Assembly (NCBI RefSeq): GCF_030167905.1
Contig: NZ_JARGNA010000008.1
Location: forward strand, 229,315 to 293,314
DNA length: 64,000 bases
Direction of reading: 5' to 3'
Origin: Flavobacterium terrisoli
GTDB lineage: Bacteria; Bacteroidota; Bacteroidia; Flavobacteriales; Flavobacteriaceae
Numbering within the stretch: position 1 is the first letter of the stretch; every line of letters begins with the position of its first letter. The translations under genes and the position numbers were made by a program. Of this stretch, positions 1-11,111 are shown piece by piece. The notes beneath the pieces were generated by a model. The model ran no database searches. It was not told where the DNA came from and saw nothing but the letters and a program-made list of their open reading frames with translations.

Positions 1-3000
1 CCTGAAGGAGTTGATGACCAAGCATAAGTATAAGTTGCCGTTCCGTTTCCTAGAGGACTGAAACGATATACTCTTCCGCTATCCGGTAAAAGTGGAGCTG
101 CAAAAGTACCTAAGGCAACCGTTGAAGAACTGCTTGTACCTACAGTTGGTGTAGACCATGAACCTGTATTACTTAATGATCTTACGTTAGCAGCTGCTGT
201 ACTCGCACCTCTTAAACCAACCTGAACTGTTCCAGATGAAGTTCTTGCCGAAGCTGTAGTAAATGATCCATAACGAATCTCAACAGCATTAGTTCCTTCA
301 TATAACCAAATTTGGAAGTTTCCGGTTTCAGGATTAACAGTTGAAGAGAAACTCTTAATATTAGTCCATTCGATTTTGGTAATTCTACTACCCACTGCTC
401 CTGATGTTTGCACATAATAGGTAGTTGAAGTAGTATTATTTCCATTTAAATCTCTATTGAAAGCAGCAATAATATTATTATCAGATCCGCTTAATGCACT
501 ATAATTGGTTGTTGAAGTTGAAGCTGCCCCCAATTGAATCCAACCATTCGCATTGATTTTAAATGTTGTAAAGTTAGCATTTCCATAGTTAAATGTAAAT
601 GGTAACGTTTGAGTAGCTGAAATAGCATCATCCATTGATGATAAAGTAACCGCAGTTGTTCCCACACCACCAACTATCGAAGCATACGGAGCTGTGGTAT
701 TCACAAAGGTATAACCTCCAACAGCCATTGGCGTTGGAACCAAATTAACTAAAGCAGCTGTTGAGCTTAAAGCAACTGGAGCTCCCGGACATACTGTAGC
801 CGGAGCAGCCGTTGCTGTAGCTGTGAAAGAAGCACCAACTCCAACTGTTGTTTGAGCAGTATTAGTACAACCATTTGAATCTGTACCGGTAACTGTATAA
901 ACAGTGCTCACTGAAGGCGTTACACTAATTGATGTTCCCGTTTCAGACGTTGACCATGAATAACTGTTAATATTACTTCCACCTGCGGTTAAAATTACTG
1001 CTCCACCACTTGGAGTACAGTAAGATGCAGCAGACGAAGAAACTGTAATAGTTGGGTTACCCACTGAAATAGTAGCAGCGTTAGATTCTAAATCCGCACA
1101 TTTACCTGGTCCTGAACCAGCACCTGTTACAAATGCTTTATAAAAATAAGACCCAACAGGCGTTGCTGAAGTAGTAGTTACAGATAAATTATTAGTATTT
1201 GCTCCTGAATAAGAGGCTCCTGCAGGTGTACCCGCGGCCAAAGTATTCCAAGGTCCGGCTGCTGAAGTAGCATATTTCCATTGTACACTTGCTACTGAAC
1301 CTGAAGTTGCAATAGATAATGGTGTAACAGTGGTTACTTTACAAACATTAACTGGTGTAGCAGATACGTTAGTTACTATAGCAACTGGAGTATAAGCATT
1401 AAGTGTAGCCACTGAACTGTCTAAGAAGAAGTCCAATTGACATTTGAATTGATAGTTGTTATGAGTTGGATTGATACCTGAAACAGTCAATGTTTTAGGG
1501 CTAAAATCATTAGCACCAGCGAACGTTAAACCTGTAACTCCGTCAAAACCGTCAACAATATCTGTGAAGTTTAAGCCACCATCAGTACTGATTTGCCATT
1601 GAACGTTATAAGGCTCATCACCTGTTGTTACAATAGTAAATGAAGTACTTGAAGCACCACATAAGCTAACACTTGCAGGTTGAGTAGAGAAACCTGTACT
1701 GGTTACATTTAACACTGCTTCAATTGGTGCCAAAGTAGCACAAGGTGCTAAACCTGTTACCAAACATCTATATTGATACGTATCAAAACCTAAAGTAATA
1801 TTATCAACATTCAAAATACTTGAGGTTTCACCTGTATAATCAGGATTAGCAGCTAAAATATTCTGCCATCCGTTAACGTTATCATTTACTTGCCATTGGT
1901 AAGTTACAATTCCTGTAGTTACCACTTCAAAAGTAGTTGGTTGACCCGGAGAAACAGTTCTGGTAGTAGTTCCTGAAACAATTGATCCCGGTTGATTTAC
2001 CGTTACTGTAACTTGAGATGTACTAGAACAAGATGGTGTAGTATCATTACTTGTTGCCATTACATTATAAGTAGTGGTAACCATCGGGCTTACATTTACT
2101 GAAGCACCAGTTAAAGTAGCACCGCCACCAACTGGCGTCCAGCTGTATGAATTACTTCCACCTGAAATAGCAGTCAAAGTACCACTAGTACCAGCACAAA
2201 TTGTAATTGGATTTACACTAAATGTAGGTAGTGGAGCAACAGCTATAGATACACTTCCGCTAGCTGTACAACCATAACCTGTAGTAGCAGTAGCTGTATA
2301 TGTTTTACTAACTGTAATACCTGTAGCGGTAGTTGGGTTAGCCGAAGCACTTGTTAATGTACTTCCTGCAGGGCTTTCAGTCCATGAATAAGTCAAAGCA
2401 TCAACACCTCCTGTGATAGTCACATTATAATCCTGAGTTTCACCCCATCCGCTTGAAGAAGCTCCACAAGCTTGGTTATTAGCTACTGGAGAGTCGTTTC
2501 CGGCAACAAGACGTAAACGTGTAACGCCATTAAAAGCTAAAGCCGGTACGGTAAAAGTAACTGTAGCCGTTCCACCTGAACCAGCATTAGTAGAAGCTCC
2601 TAAAAATTCAGAAGTATCAAATGAACCATCTTTGTTGTAATCAATCCATGCACCAAAATATTGGTTAGGATCTGTTCCGAAAGAAACCGAGATAGTACTT
2701 GAACCTGGCGACAAAGTAGTAGTCGTTGTAGCTGTACTTGGATTAAAATAAGTATAGCGAGCAGCGCCTCCACAACCTGAAGTTGCATTGTTAATAGAAC
2801 CTAAAGTTACATTAGTAACATCATCTCCTGAACAACCACTTCCGTGTGTAGAATCACAATAAACAGAAGAACCCCCTGTTACAGCAGTAGCCGTAAGCGT
2901 AGCAGTTCCATTACCACAAACACTTGTAACTGAAGAAGTAACACTACTCATGGTTACTGCAGGAGCTAAAGTTACTGTAGCAGTAGTTGATGCTGTACAG

Positions 3001-4802
3001 TTGTTAGCAAATGTAGCAGTTGCTGTATATAAAGTATTAACTGTAGGACTTACAGTAATTGAGCTTCCTGAACCAGAATAAGCGGTTGCAGTCCATGCAA
3101 ATGTAGCTGGCTCAGAAGCCGTAACACTGAGTGTTGTTGACTCACCAGGACAAATAGCAAAATCACCTGTAATCGCATTAATCGTTCCAGGGAAGTTAAC
3201 AGTTACAGTGGCCACTGATGAATAAGAAACAGTTAAAGGATCAGCAATACAATATACTTTTAAACGGTATGAAGTAGTTGCTGTTATAGTACCTGTACTT
3301 AAATTGGAATAACCCGGCGAAGCAGTTCCGATAGGCACTCCTGCCGTAGCAAAATTATCGGTAGATGATTCCCATTGGTATCTTGTACCGGTTCCATCAC
3401 TATATCCTGTAGCTGTAATAGTAGTTGAACCAGAATTACAATATACCGGTGTTCCTGCAGTAGCAGTTCCCGCAACAGGAGTAGTACAAGTAACACATGT
3501 ACCTGTATATAAGGCTTGAATAGAAAAACCTGAACCTGTAGCACTAACGTCAGAAGTAAACTGAACAGTGATAGGTTGCCCAGGAGCACTACTGAAAGGT
3601 GTCATTGTTCCACCCGAAGTACCATTATAGGTATACAATAAAGTTCCACTGGTACCAACACCAGCATATATTCTAACATAATCAAAACTGGATTCTAGAT
3701 AACCCCAAGAACCAGTAATAGAGATTACACCTGTTCCAGAGTTATCTAAAACTGTATAACCGTTTGCATTGTTAGCATAATCACCTGTAGGACCTGCATG
3801 GTCAAACAATAAAGTATTAGTACCACAATCAACTGTGCTATTTCCACTAAACGGGATATTAGTACTTACACAAGGAGTACCTGTGTAAGAAACTGAATTA
3901 GAGAAATTACTAGTCCCCGGAGCAGTGCTACAGGTTGTTAATATTCTATAGAACTTTGTTCCTAAAGTAGTGGTTAAATTATAAGAACTAGAAGTAGCTC
4001 CAGCGATGTCTGTCCATGTGCTATTATCCGGCGATGATTGCCAAATATATGAAACACCTGTTCCAAAAGTCAAACCAGCACTGTTTAAAGTAACTGAACC
4101 ACCTGCACATCCTGAAGTTCCAGAGATAGTAGCAGTACCTGCATTAGGCGTTCCATTACATACTAATGGCGGTGGTGAAATAGAAAAAGTACCCGGACAT
4201 GGACTAGCCGGTGAAGGCCAGGTATCAAACCAAATAAAATACTCAACCCCAGCAGTCAAAGTAACACTAAGACTTTTAGAAGTTGCACTGCTACTTACTG
4301 CATCAACACAAGTTCCTCCTGAAGTGGGACATCCTTGGTAAACAAAGATACCGGTCCAGGATTGACCTGCAATCGAAATAATGTGTACTCCGGTAGTTGT
4401 TGGCGTCAAAGTATAAAGGGATTCAAAACCTCCTTTATAAAAGTTAGACGCAGCACCACAAACCGTCGGTACATTTGTAGCATTCAAATCATCTGTTGTT
4501 CCACAAACCAACGCTTGGTTAGTTATGGGTAAAGATGCAGCACTTAAAGGAATTGCATTAGGACAAGTCGTTACCGGAGTAACAACACTTGTTGCACTTG
4601 CCTTTTTGTCTTTACCTGAATTAGTTATCCCAACGGACGGATTGTGTCCAAAGGAAACTAAAAAAGATAATAACAGCACACACATCATGCCTGTTTGAAC
4701 AAAACTTCGCGTGGGATTAGGCGATAGCCCAACCACTTCCTGCGACAGTTTTTTGAGCCAGGTTCGCGAACGTGAACTCAAGTTAGTGTAGTTGTTAATC
4801 AT
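1..4802 (-). CDS. Giant secreted multidomain protein, probable T9SS cargo (3' end outside window)
   Basis: The reading frame is open without a stop from an ATG at 4802 to the window edge, about 1600 codons. The N-terminus has a basic stretch and a hydrophobic segment around residues 38-52, read as a long signal peptide; internal Met39/Met40 could be the true start. Modules in order: a PPC-like beta domain (about 77-214), Ig-like repeats, a CUB-like domain (about 310-434), a GEVED domain (about 667-797, ending GWGETQDYNVTI), a long run of PKD/Ig-like repeats rich in Thr, Ser and Cys, and a nidogen-like module (about 1360-1535). The C-terminus, where a T9SS sorting domain is expected, is not visible. 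It lies in tandem with two complete genes of similar build. A surface or secreted adhesin-like role is inferred; substrate unknown. Confidence 0.85.
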   Translation of the reverse strand, partial: MINNYTNLSSRSRTWLKKLSQEVVGLSPNPTRSFVQTGMMCVLLLSFLVSFGHNPSVGITNSGKDKKASATSVVTPVTTCPNAIPLSAASLPITNQALVCGTTDDLNATNVPTVCGAASNFYKGGFESLYTLTPTTTGVHIISIAGQSWTGIFVYQGCPTSGGTCVDAVSSSATSKSLSVTLTAGVEYFIWFDTWPSPASPCPGTFSISPPPLVCNGTPNAGTATISGTSGCAGGSVTLNSAGLTFGTGVSYIWQSSPDNSTWTDIAGATSSSYNLTTTLGTKFYRILTTCSTAPGTSNFSNSVSYTGTPCVSTNIPFSGNSTVDCGTNTLLFDHAGPTGDYANNANGYTVLDNSGTGVISITGSWGYLESSFDYVRIYAGVGTSGTLLYTYNGTSGGTMTPFSSAPGQPITVQFTSDVSATGSGFSIQALYTGTCVTCTTPVAGTATAGTPVYCNSGSTTITATGYSDGTGTRYQWESSTDNFATAGVPIGTASPGYSNLSTGTITATTSYRLKVYCIADPLTVSYSSVATVTVNFPGTINAITGDFAICPGESTTLSVTASEPATFAWTATAYSGSGSSITVSPTVNTLYTATATFANNCTASTTATVTLAPAVTMSSVTSSVTSVCGNGTATLTATAVTGGSSVYCDSTHGSGCSGDDVTNVTLGSINNATSGCGGAARYTYFNPSTATTTTTLSPGSSTISVSFGTDPNQYFGAWIDYNKDGSFDTSEFLGASTNAGSGGTATVTFTVPALAFNGVTRLRLVAGNDSPVANNQACGASSSGWGETQDYNVTITGGVDALTYSWTESPAGSTLTSASANPTTATGITVSKTYTATATTGYGCTASGSVSIAVAPLPTFSVNPITICAGTSGTLTAISGGSNSYSWTPVGGGATLTGASVNVSPMVTTTYNVMATSNDTTPSCSSTSQVTVTVNQPGSIVSGTTTRTVSPGQPTTFEVVTTGIVTYQWQVNDNVNGWQNILAANPDYTGETSSILNVDNITLGFDTYQYRCLVTGLAPCATLAPIEAVLNVTSTGFSTQPASVSLCGASSTSFTIVTTGDEPYNVQWQISTDGGLNFTDIVDGFDGVTGLTFAGANDFSPKTLTVSGINPTHNNYQFKCQLDFFLDSSVATLNAYTPVAIVTNVSATPVNVCKVTTVTPLSIATSGSVASVQWKYATSAAGPWNTLAAGTPAGASYSGANTNNLSVTTTSATPVGSYFYKAFVTGAGSGPGKCADLESNAATISVGNPTITVSSSAASYCTPSGGAVILTAGGSNINSYSWSTSETGTSISVTPSVSTVYTVTGTDSNGCTNTAQTTVGVGASFTATATAAPATVCPGAPVALSSTAALVNLVPTPMAVGGYTFVNTTAPYASIVGGVGTTAVTLSSMDDAISATQTLPFTFNYGNANFTTFKINANGWIQLGAASTSTTNYSALSGSDNNIIAAFNRDLNGNNTTSTTYYVQTSGAVGSRITKIEWTNIKSFSSTVNPETGNFQIWLYEGTNAVEIRYGSFTTASARTSSGTVQVGLRGASTAAANVRSLSNTGSWSTPTVGTSSSSTVALGTFAAPLLPDSGRVYRFSPLGNGTATYTYAWSSTPS

Positions 4803-5031
4803 AATTATAAAATTGGGTTAATAAGAAATGTGAATGTATATAAATTGTTAAATAAATGTGAAACAATAGCATCCTTATTCGATTAAAGGTGACTAATCAT
4901 CGCTCAAACAAAACGATGACTTTCTTTTTTCTTACAGAAAAAGAAAAGACCAATAAAAGAATAAAAGACGTGAGGAAAATAAAATACCTAACCATTCATT
5001 ATAAAACAGTTAGGTATCTATAACTTCGATG
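4803..5031. other. Intergenic region between two giant T9SS genes
   Basis: An AT-rich gap between two minus-strand genes. It holds the terminator of the right-hand gene (4975-5017) and the upstream region of the left-hand gene. I found no minus-strand TAnnTTTG box close to the start at 4802 and no further ORF. Confidence 0.6.
4975..5017 (-). terminator. Rho-independent terminator of the 1808-aa T9SS gene
   Basis: Perfect 9-bp inverted repeat ATACCTAAC (4984-4992) and GTTAGGTAT (5009-5017). On the minus strand it is followed by a T-rich tract. It starts 15 bp past the stop of the gene at 5032-10458. Confidence 0.75.
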
Positions 5032-8000
5032 TTAACGAACCACTTTTTTGGTTACTATTCCACCGTTTTCTCCTTCAATTTTAACAAGCAATACTTGTTG
5101 TGTAGTAGGTAATGTTGCAAACACTGTGACAGTGTCTCCTATTTGCTTTTGGGAAGCAATTTCTCGGCCTCTGACATCAAAAATGGTTACATTTTTCATA
5201 TTCTCAGTACCCGAGTTGATATGTAATCCTGAATTATTTTGGTAAAGCACCACCGTATTTTCATTAAATACCGGGTTATTTGTACCCAACGCTTCAGTTG
5301 TATAACGCAATACAAAACGCTCTTCGAATGTACCACTCACAGTAGCAAAAGTATACGGTGACACTTTTAAATTGTGTATTACGTTTAATAGTTTATCTTC
5401 TAAATAAATATCTTGTGATACAAACAATCCGTCAAAGTCAGAAAGCTTAACAGTATAAGTACCATCAATCGTTGATTTATATCCTAACGGAATGGTTTCA
5501 TTTACATCAAATGCCAATGGTTTTCCCTGGATGCTCAACTTGGTATTCTCAACCATTGTATAAAGCTGAATTACATTTCCAACATCTACCATGTCACCAT
5601 CGAAAAGACGATCAATTCCATTGGTAGCTGTTTCAACGTATCCAATTAGAGCTTGTTTGAAAGCACCTTCGGTATTGCTAATATCTAACCAATATCTGTG
5701 TTTTTCCAAAGACAACTCTGCACTGGCACTAGTATTCGCATAAGGAGACAATCTGTAGAACTGACTGTTATTTCCTGCTGCACGCATACTGTTTTTGAAT
5801 GTTGCTGTTCCGTTTGAGAATCCTTTAATAAAGAATCCTTGTCCAGACGCAATATATCCTAATGGCACTTGATTACTTCCGCCAGCTCCAATCATCGGGT
5901 TAGTAGCTGCAGTAGTTCCTCCCACTAAATTGTAAATCGCGTAATCACTACCTGTATACTGGTATGAACCATCTAATGGCGTATTGTGTGTCCAGAAATA
6001 AAGCGTTCCGTTTACATTGGTATTCGCTGGGTCTGTTATGAAAGCACTGGCTGATAATGAACTCGAATATGGATTACCAATTAAGTTCATTTGTGCTGCT
6101 CCACCCACAATTGGCGTAGTGATGGTTCCATTATTTGGTGTACCAATAAAAGTAGCTGTATAAGTAGCCGGATTAACGATATCATAATTATATGGTGCAC
6201 GGATAATGTATCCTTTTCCAACACTCATTAAATTGTTTGAAGCAATATACTGCCAGTTATTGATGCTCGCATCATAATAATAATAATGATCAAATGGTGT
6301 ATTCGGAGAAACATCCACTAAAGTCTGAGGGTTAACCGGTGTCGACCAATAAGTATAATCAAATTGACGAACAGGAGTTGTTGTTCTGCTATAGCTGATA
6401 TTTCCTGTGTTGCCTCCTGAATAAACACCCGGTGCATTGGCAACGTCAACAACCTGATACAAACTCGCATTATTTCCGAACGTTAAAGTTCCTCCTGCAA
6501 CTGCAACAGCATTTTGAACCGTTAAAGTTCCAACATCAAATAAGACATTACCACTGGTAACGGTTACACTACAGGTAGATAAATTTCCTGAAGTAGCACT
6601 TGCATGAACCGAAGAAGTAAAGTTCCCTTGGAAATCAGCACCTATCAAATTGGTTGGTCCTGTCCCGTTTGACCAGGCTGAACCATTCCAAATAGCTTTG
6701 TTGAAAGTAATGGTAATAACATTTGAATACACATCTGTACAACCTGCCAAATTCACCACTGCTCTGAAGTAACGAGTACCTGTAAAAGTTCCGATTTGCG
6801 CTGAAGTTAAAGGTGTTGCCCCACTCGCAGCTATATCTGTTACTCCTGCAGTAAAAGCTAAATCATTAGCATATTGCCACTTGACTATCGTACCGGTATA
6901 TCCGGTCAAAGTCAAATTAGCTGCCAAACCTGAACAAACATTTTGATCACTCGAAGCTGTCCCTGCAACGGCACCGCTAATAACAAAAGTCGTAGCCGTT
7001 CTACAAGTTGAATTTGAAGAACAAGCAGCATAATAAGTCCAAGTTCCGGGAGTATTGGTATCAACTAATCCTGAACCGGCAACTCCTACCGGATTGAAAG
7101 GACTTCCGGTAACCGGTAATGCTGAACCGCCTGAAGCAGTCGTATACCATTGGATTTGTTGTGCTGCATAAAGCAATACACTTCCTCCTGATGGTGGCGT
7201 TACAGTCCAGGTGTAAGGTCCTGACGTACTGGTAAAATAGAAAGTAGAATATATTGTATAAGTAACTCCTGCTGTTAAAAGCACGGTCATTTGAGGTTCT
7301 ACCCCAGGACCCGAGTCATCATCACCGATAACAAACGTACCTGTTGCACAACTTCCCGGCGTAAACGCTCCGGTAGTAATATAACCCATAGAGTCAGTAC
7401 CACTGGACATTAGGAAAACATAAGTTCCGGTAACACTTACCTGGAATGAGATTGCATCATAAGTATGGTTTGTACCTGTAAATCCACAAGTTGTTGAATT
7501 GGCAGAACCAAAAGGTTTTGGTGCCACAGGATCTGTTCCTACTTCCCAGCTACCCGGCATTGAAGTAACAGAATTTGAATAACCGTTACATGAAGTTGAA
7601 CTTGAAATGGTTCCTGATCCTCCGGTACATATTGTAACACCTGTTGTTGTAGGCGGTGGTGCTAACACTGTGAAATCACCCGCACTGGTAACAGACAACT
7701 GTGCTGTGAAAATTTTAATTTTTCCGGTAACAGCATTCACCGGTAAAGTCGCTGTAATTTGTGTAGAACTGTTTACAACAAACGAAGCTGAAACTCCTCC
7801 AATCGTAACGTTGGTTATCCCAACAAAGTTAGTACCTGTAATAACAACACTTACCCCTGCTACACAGTTGTTGGTTGTTGGTGTAAAACTGGTAATAGTA
7901 GGAACGTTAGAGATACATACAATGGATGCTGTCCAACCTGCACTGATAACAGAACTGTCTGAACGGAATTGGAAAGTTAACGAACCATCTGCTGCGGTAG

Positions 8001-10458
8001 ATAATATTGATCCCGGAGATTGTGTTCCTGACCAGGCATCTGCCGGACAAGTCTGTGGCAAAAATCCGGCGGCTCTTCCTGAAGGCATCAAAGTACCGGC
8101 TGCTGAAGTTCCACTGTAAATCATTAAACCATCCCAGTTATTTTCTGTGGCAAATGAGTTGAAAATTACCATCAACTTAGCACCAGGCGTAGTTGGTATA
8201 AAAGTATAGGAATATGGATCATAAGAAGGAAAACCTGTTCTTTCATTATTTACATAATTTCCTGCAGTACCACCACTATCCGTAAAAGTGATATTGGCAC
8301 CACAAGTTACATTATATGGTGTGGTTAAATCAGATATTCTGATGGTTGTTGGTGTGGTAATATTGGTAGTTGTAAAAGTAGCATAGGTTGTGGACCAAAT
8401 ACTGATTTGACCACCACAATTAGCACGAACCCAAACATAATAAGTTGTATTTGGAGACAAAGTAGAAAAAGTAATACCGTTTGTTGGCGATGTACCTGTT
8501 CCTGAATCTGTATATACCGGTGGCGTATTGCTTGTTGAAATAAAATAAGCATATCCATTAGATGGCGTTCCGGTTATCGGTGCATTCCACGAAAGTGTTG
8601 CCCCGAAATCATTTACACCACTCACCGGACTTCCCGGATAAGTTGGAGGCAAACAAGTTTCAAGTTCTATTTTAATATTGTCTAAGTTCAATTGTGTCGA
8701 ACCGTTCTCCAAGTCATCCACAAAGAAACGCAAGTAGTAAGTACCTGTTGTTGATGGTGTATAGTTAACAATATTCGAGTTAATTACTGAAAAGAAACCA
8801 TTATAAGCAATCGATTGTGAAATATTAGAAGCAGTTGCTGCTACGTTATTGGTAGGATGACCAATCAAAACCTCCAAACTTGCATATCCGTTTAAGTTGG
8901 TAGAATAGTCATAACTGATACGGTATAAAGTACCGGCAGTTAAGGTAACCCCTTGACTAAAGAAGCTGTCTCCTACTCCATTGGAGAATATATTACCATT
9001 GGTCGCATTCGATTGGAACGCACCATCGGTAGCAGTACAGGTAGGCAAAACACCACCTACTAAACCATTAAAGTTTTCTAAATAAACAATACTTTGCGGG
9101 CTACACAAAGTTGTTGAAGAGATTGGCCCAAGCCAGGTACTGGTACTGCCTGCACCACAATTAGAACGTACCCAGAAATAATAAAGTGTCGAACTTGACA
9201 AACCGGTTACGGTTCCTGATGTAGTACCGCTGGTAGCTGTTGGCGTAGTGCCCGAAGTTGGAGCCGTATTTGAAGTACTGTGGTAAATATCATAATTAGC
9301 TGCTGCACCCGACCAAGTCAAATAAGCAGTGTCATGTGACAAACCATTCCCCCCGGAAAAAGCTAAACCACTTGGTGCCGCACAACCCACACATTCCACT
9401 TTGATATCAAAACCGGCAAGTGGCGTTGTAGCACCCGAGACAAACCGAATGGTGATATAACCATTAGCATCAGTAGAAGTATATACTGTAGTAGCCGGTA
9501 AAGTGGTTGTGCTTGTATAAGCATTCAACAAAACCGTACCACCGGTTCCACTACCATTGTAAACAGTAATATTACTACTCGCATCGGTAGCAAATGAATT
9601 CTGGAAGGTGATTTTTACTTTATCGGTAGCATTCGCCGGAGCAAATTGCCAGGTTTGATTTTGACTAACATTATAACGATCTGAAGAACCTCCCTGATCA
9701 TAGAATGTCAAACTGCCCGTCGCCGGAACAGTGATGGCATTACAAGAAGTTGTTGCCCCTAATTCAGGAACCACTATAGTATTTGAAGCCGATGTAGCTG
9801 ATGTCCATGAAAAGTCATCCAAAAGAATGTTTCCAGCTGTACTTGTTGCTCTGTTATCCACAACTCTAAAACGATAGCCTTCAGCTGTTGTTGGAAATGA
9901 AGCGGAAACCGTAACCAAATAAGCTGCTGAGACTCCAGTAGCTGCAGGTAAAGCCGGGACAGTTGCAGTTAAGGAAATCGTATTATAAAACCCGGTAACA
10001 TTATTAGTTCCATTTGGAATGGCATACCAGTTGGTTCCGCCATTATCCGAAAACTCAAATGAGTAAGCCGTTGTAGTACCCGACTTTCTGATGTAAAAAG
10101 AAAATGTGCTCGGCGCCGTGATAATCGGTGACGCTACGGAAGCATTCACACTATTTGTCGCCGTGGTATGGCGTATCGCGTTATTTCCGGTCCTACACGT
10201 AGCAGCTCCGGTCTGCACCACAAAGAAATCATCAGCCGTATTGGCCGCATTTCTTCCGGCAAAAACCCATCCGGCTGCCTGCATACCAGCAATAGTATTC
10301 ACACTCTCAAAACCTTGGTAAGGTCCGATACACTGTGCGGTTGCTTTTTGGAAATTACTTCCTAAAAATACCAGAAGTAGTAGGAACAGGTATTGATATG
10401 AAATTGTTTTTTTCGTTCGAAGAACATTACCCGAGGCATTAAGTAAAGTTTGTTTCAT
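5032..10458 (-). CDS. Secreted multidomain adhesin-like protein with T9SS C-terminal sorting domain (1808 aa)
   Basis: Complete gene with an ATG start and a signal peptide ending near residue 42 (KATAQ). Modules: a CUB-like domain (about 228-353), fibronectin III (about 359-450), a jelly-roll 'choice-of-anchor'/cleaved-adhesin type domain (about 456-603), fibronectin III (about 603-696), another CUB-like domain (about 703-848), an IPT/TIG domain (about 851-929), a PPC-like domain (about 939-1089) and Ig-like repeats. The C-terminal part from about 1256 (WNGSAWSNG) is shared with the 1951-aa neighbour. The last 80 or so residues form a T9SS sorting domain ending GGIVTKKVVR, which resembles the 'type C' sorting signal of flavobacterial ChiA. 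Family knowledge says such proteins are secreted through the outer membrane. Adhesion or matrix binding is an inference; no catalytic domain is visible. Confidence 0.9.
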   Translation of the reverse strand: MKQTLLNASGNVLRTKKTISYQYLFLLLLVFLGSNFQKATAQCIGPYQGFESVNTIAGMQAAGWVFAGRNAANTADDFFVVQTGAATCRTGNNAIRHTTATNSVNASVASPIITAPSTFSFYIRKSGTTTAYSFEFSDNGGTNWYAIPNGTNNVTGFYNTISLTATVPALPAATGVSAAYLVTVSASFPTTAEGYRFRVVDNRATSTAGNILLDDFSWTSATSASNTIVVPELGATTSCNAITVPATGSLTFYDQGGSSDRYNVSQNQTWQFAPANATDKVKITFQNSFATDASSNITVYNGSGTGGTVLLNAYTSTTTLPATTVYTSTDANGYITIRFVSGATTPLAGFDIKVECVGCAAPSGLAFSGGNGLSHDTAYLTWSGAAANYDIYHSTSNTAPTSGTTPTATSGTTSGTVTGLSSSTLYYFWVRSNCGAGSTSTWLGPISSTTLCSPQSIVYLENFNGLVGGVLPTCTATDGAFQSNATNGNIFSNGVGDSFFSQGVTLTAGTLYRISYDYSTNLNGYASLEVLIGHPTNNVAATASNISQSIAYNGFFSVINSNIVNYTPSTTGTYYLRFFVDDLENGSTQLNLDNIKIELETCLPPTYPGSPVSGVNDFGATLSWNAPITGTPSNGYAYFISTSNTPPVYTDSGTGTSPTNGITFSTLSPNTTYYVWVRANCGGQISIWSTTYATFTTTNITTPTTIRISDLTTPYNVTCGANITFTDSGGTAGNYVNNERTGFPSYDPYSYTFIPTTPGAKLMVIFNSFATENNWDGLMIYSGTSAAGTLMPSGRAAGFLPQTCPADAWSGTQSPGSILSTAADGSLTFQFRSDSSVISAGWTASIVCISNVPTITSFTPTTNNCVAGVSVVITGTNFVGITNVTIGGVSASFVVNSSTQITATLPVNAVTGKIKIFTAQLSVTSAGDFTVLAPPPTTTGVTICTGGSGTISSSTSCNGYSNSVTSMPGSWEVGTDPVAPKPFGSANSTTCGFTGTNHTYDAISFQVSVTGTYVFLMSSGTDSMGYITTGAFTPGSCATGTFVIGDDDSGPGVEPQMTVLLTAGVTYTIYSTFYFTSTSGPYTWTVTPPSGGSVLLYAAQQIQWYTTASGGSALPVTGSPFNPVGVAGSGLVDTNTPGTWTYYAACSSNSTCRTATTFVISGAVAGTASSDQNVCSGLAANLTLTGYTGTIVKWQYANDLAFTAGVTDIAASGATPLTSAQIGTFTGTRYFRAVVNLAGCTDVYSNVITITFNKAIWNGSAWSNGTGPTNLIGADFQGNFTSSVHASATSGNLSTCSVTVTSGNVLFDVGTLTVQNAVAVAGGTLTFGNNASLYQVVDVANAPGVYSGGNTGNISYSRTTTPVRQFDYTYWSTPVNPQTLVDVSPNTPFDHYYYYDASINNWQYIASNNLMSVGKGYIIRAPYNYDIVNPATYTATFIGTPNNGTITTPIVGGAAQMNLIGNPYSSSLSASAFITDPANTNVNGTLYFWTHNTPLDGSYQYTGSDYAIYNLVGGTTAATNPMIGAGGSNQVPLGYIASGQGFFIKGFSNGTATFKNSMRAAGNNSQFYRLSPYANTSASAELSLEKHRYWLDISNTEGAFKQALIGYVETATNGIDRLFDGDMVDVGNVIQLYTMVENTKLSIQGKPLAFDVNETIPLGYKSTIDGTYTVKLSDFDGLFVSQDIYLEDKLLNVIHNLKVSPYTFATVSGTFEERFVLRYTTEALGTNNPVFNENTVVLYQNNSGLHINSGTENMKNVTIFDVRGREIASQKQIGDTVTVFATLPTTQQVLLVKIEGENGGIVTKKVVR

Positions 10459-11111
10459 AGTTTATTTGTTTTGTTGTGTGGCATTCTTGTTATATAGTAA
10501 CAGACAAATCGATGTTACCCTATGGTTATGATGTTAAAAATACATCTTTAAACTTTTTTTTTAACAGTTTGTTTACCTAAAAATAATTTGTTTTCGATAA
10601 ACTGTCCAATGTTTCCGACCAATGCCGAAGCATCAACCGTTCGTCGATAAAATCACATTCTAAATGATAGTAAAAGTAGTACATTCTGTGAGCGTATTGA
10701 CTACAATAACCTGCTCAAACTTAATGAATTTTGGTATTTTCGGGTGCGCTAAATTAACAAATTGTCAATACTTTACAAGAATTGTTAATAAGTTGTTATA
10801 GTTTTTGGCTTTTAATCAGCATTTTATGTAAAAACCTCACACTTTTGGAAACATAAATTTAAGGCATTGATTACAAATGTTGTAGCGCTGTATAGGTGAA
10901 AGAAAGCAATTTTGTTAAAATCGAAAAAAATTAATGGCTTTTTTGATATTGTCGCAAAACAGCAAGAACTTATCCGCTATCAGAAAAATTCTAGCGGCTA
11001 ATAGAAGGATTCTCACAGTTTCCGAAGGCATTCCCTTAAATGAAAAAAGGAGTTTGGGCACTGCCAAAAGAATTATTGCACCAGGAAACTAAACTTATAA
11101 AATTGGAAGAC
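10459..11111. other. 653-bp intergenic region with no gene seen
   Basis: AT-rich gap between two minus-strand T9SS genes. I see no convincing ORF, RNA gene or minus-strand TAnnTTTG promoter box near 10458. The only structure noticed is a weak inverted repeat, CCGCTA/TAGCGG, at about 10974-10997. It could be a weak terminator for the gene ending at 11112, but it lies over 100 bp past the stop and has no long T tract. Confidence 0.5.

Noticed and set aside
4006..4341. 111-codon plus-strand frame within the leftmost T9SS gene
   Set aside because: The minus-strand frame is continuous with recognisable Ig-like and PPC-like domains across this stretch.
7607..8119. 170-codon plus-strand open frame inside the 1808-aa T9SS gene
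   Set aside because: It is antisense to a well-supported multidomain protein, and Thr/Ser-rich coding DNA often leaves the opposite strand open. No motif or start context.
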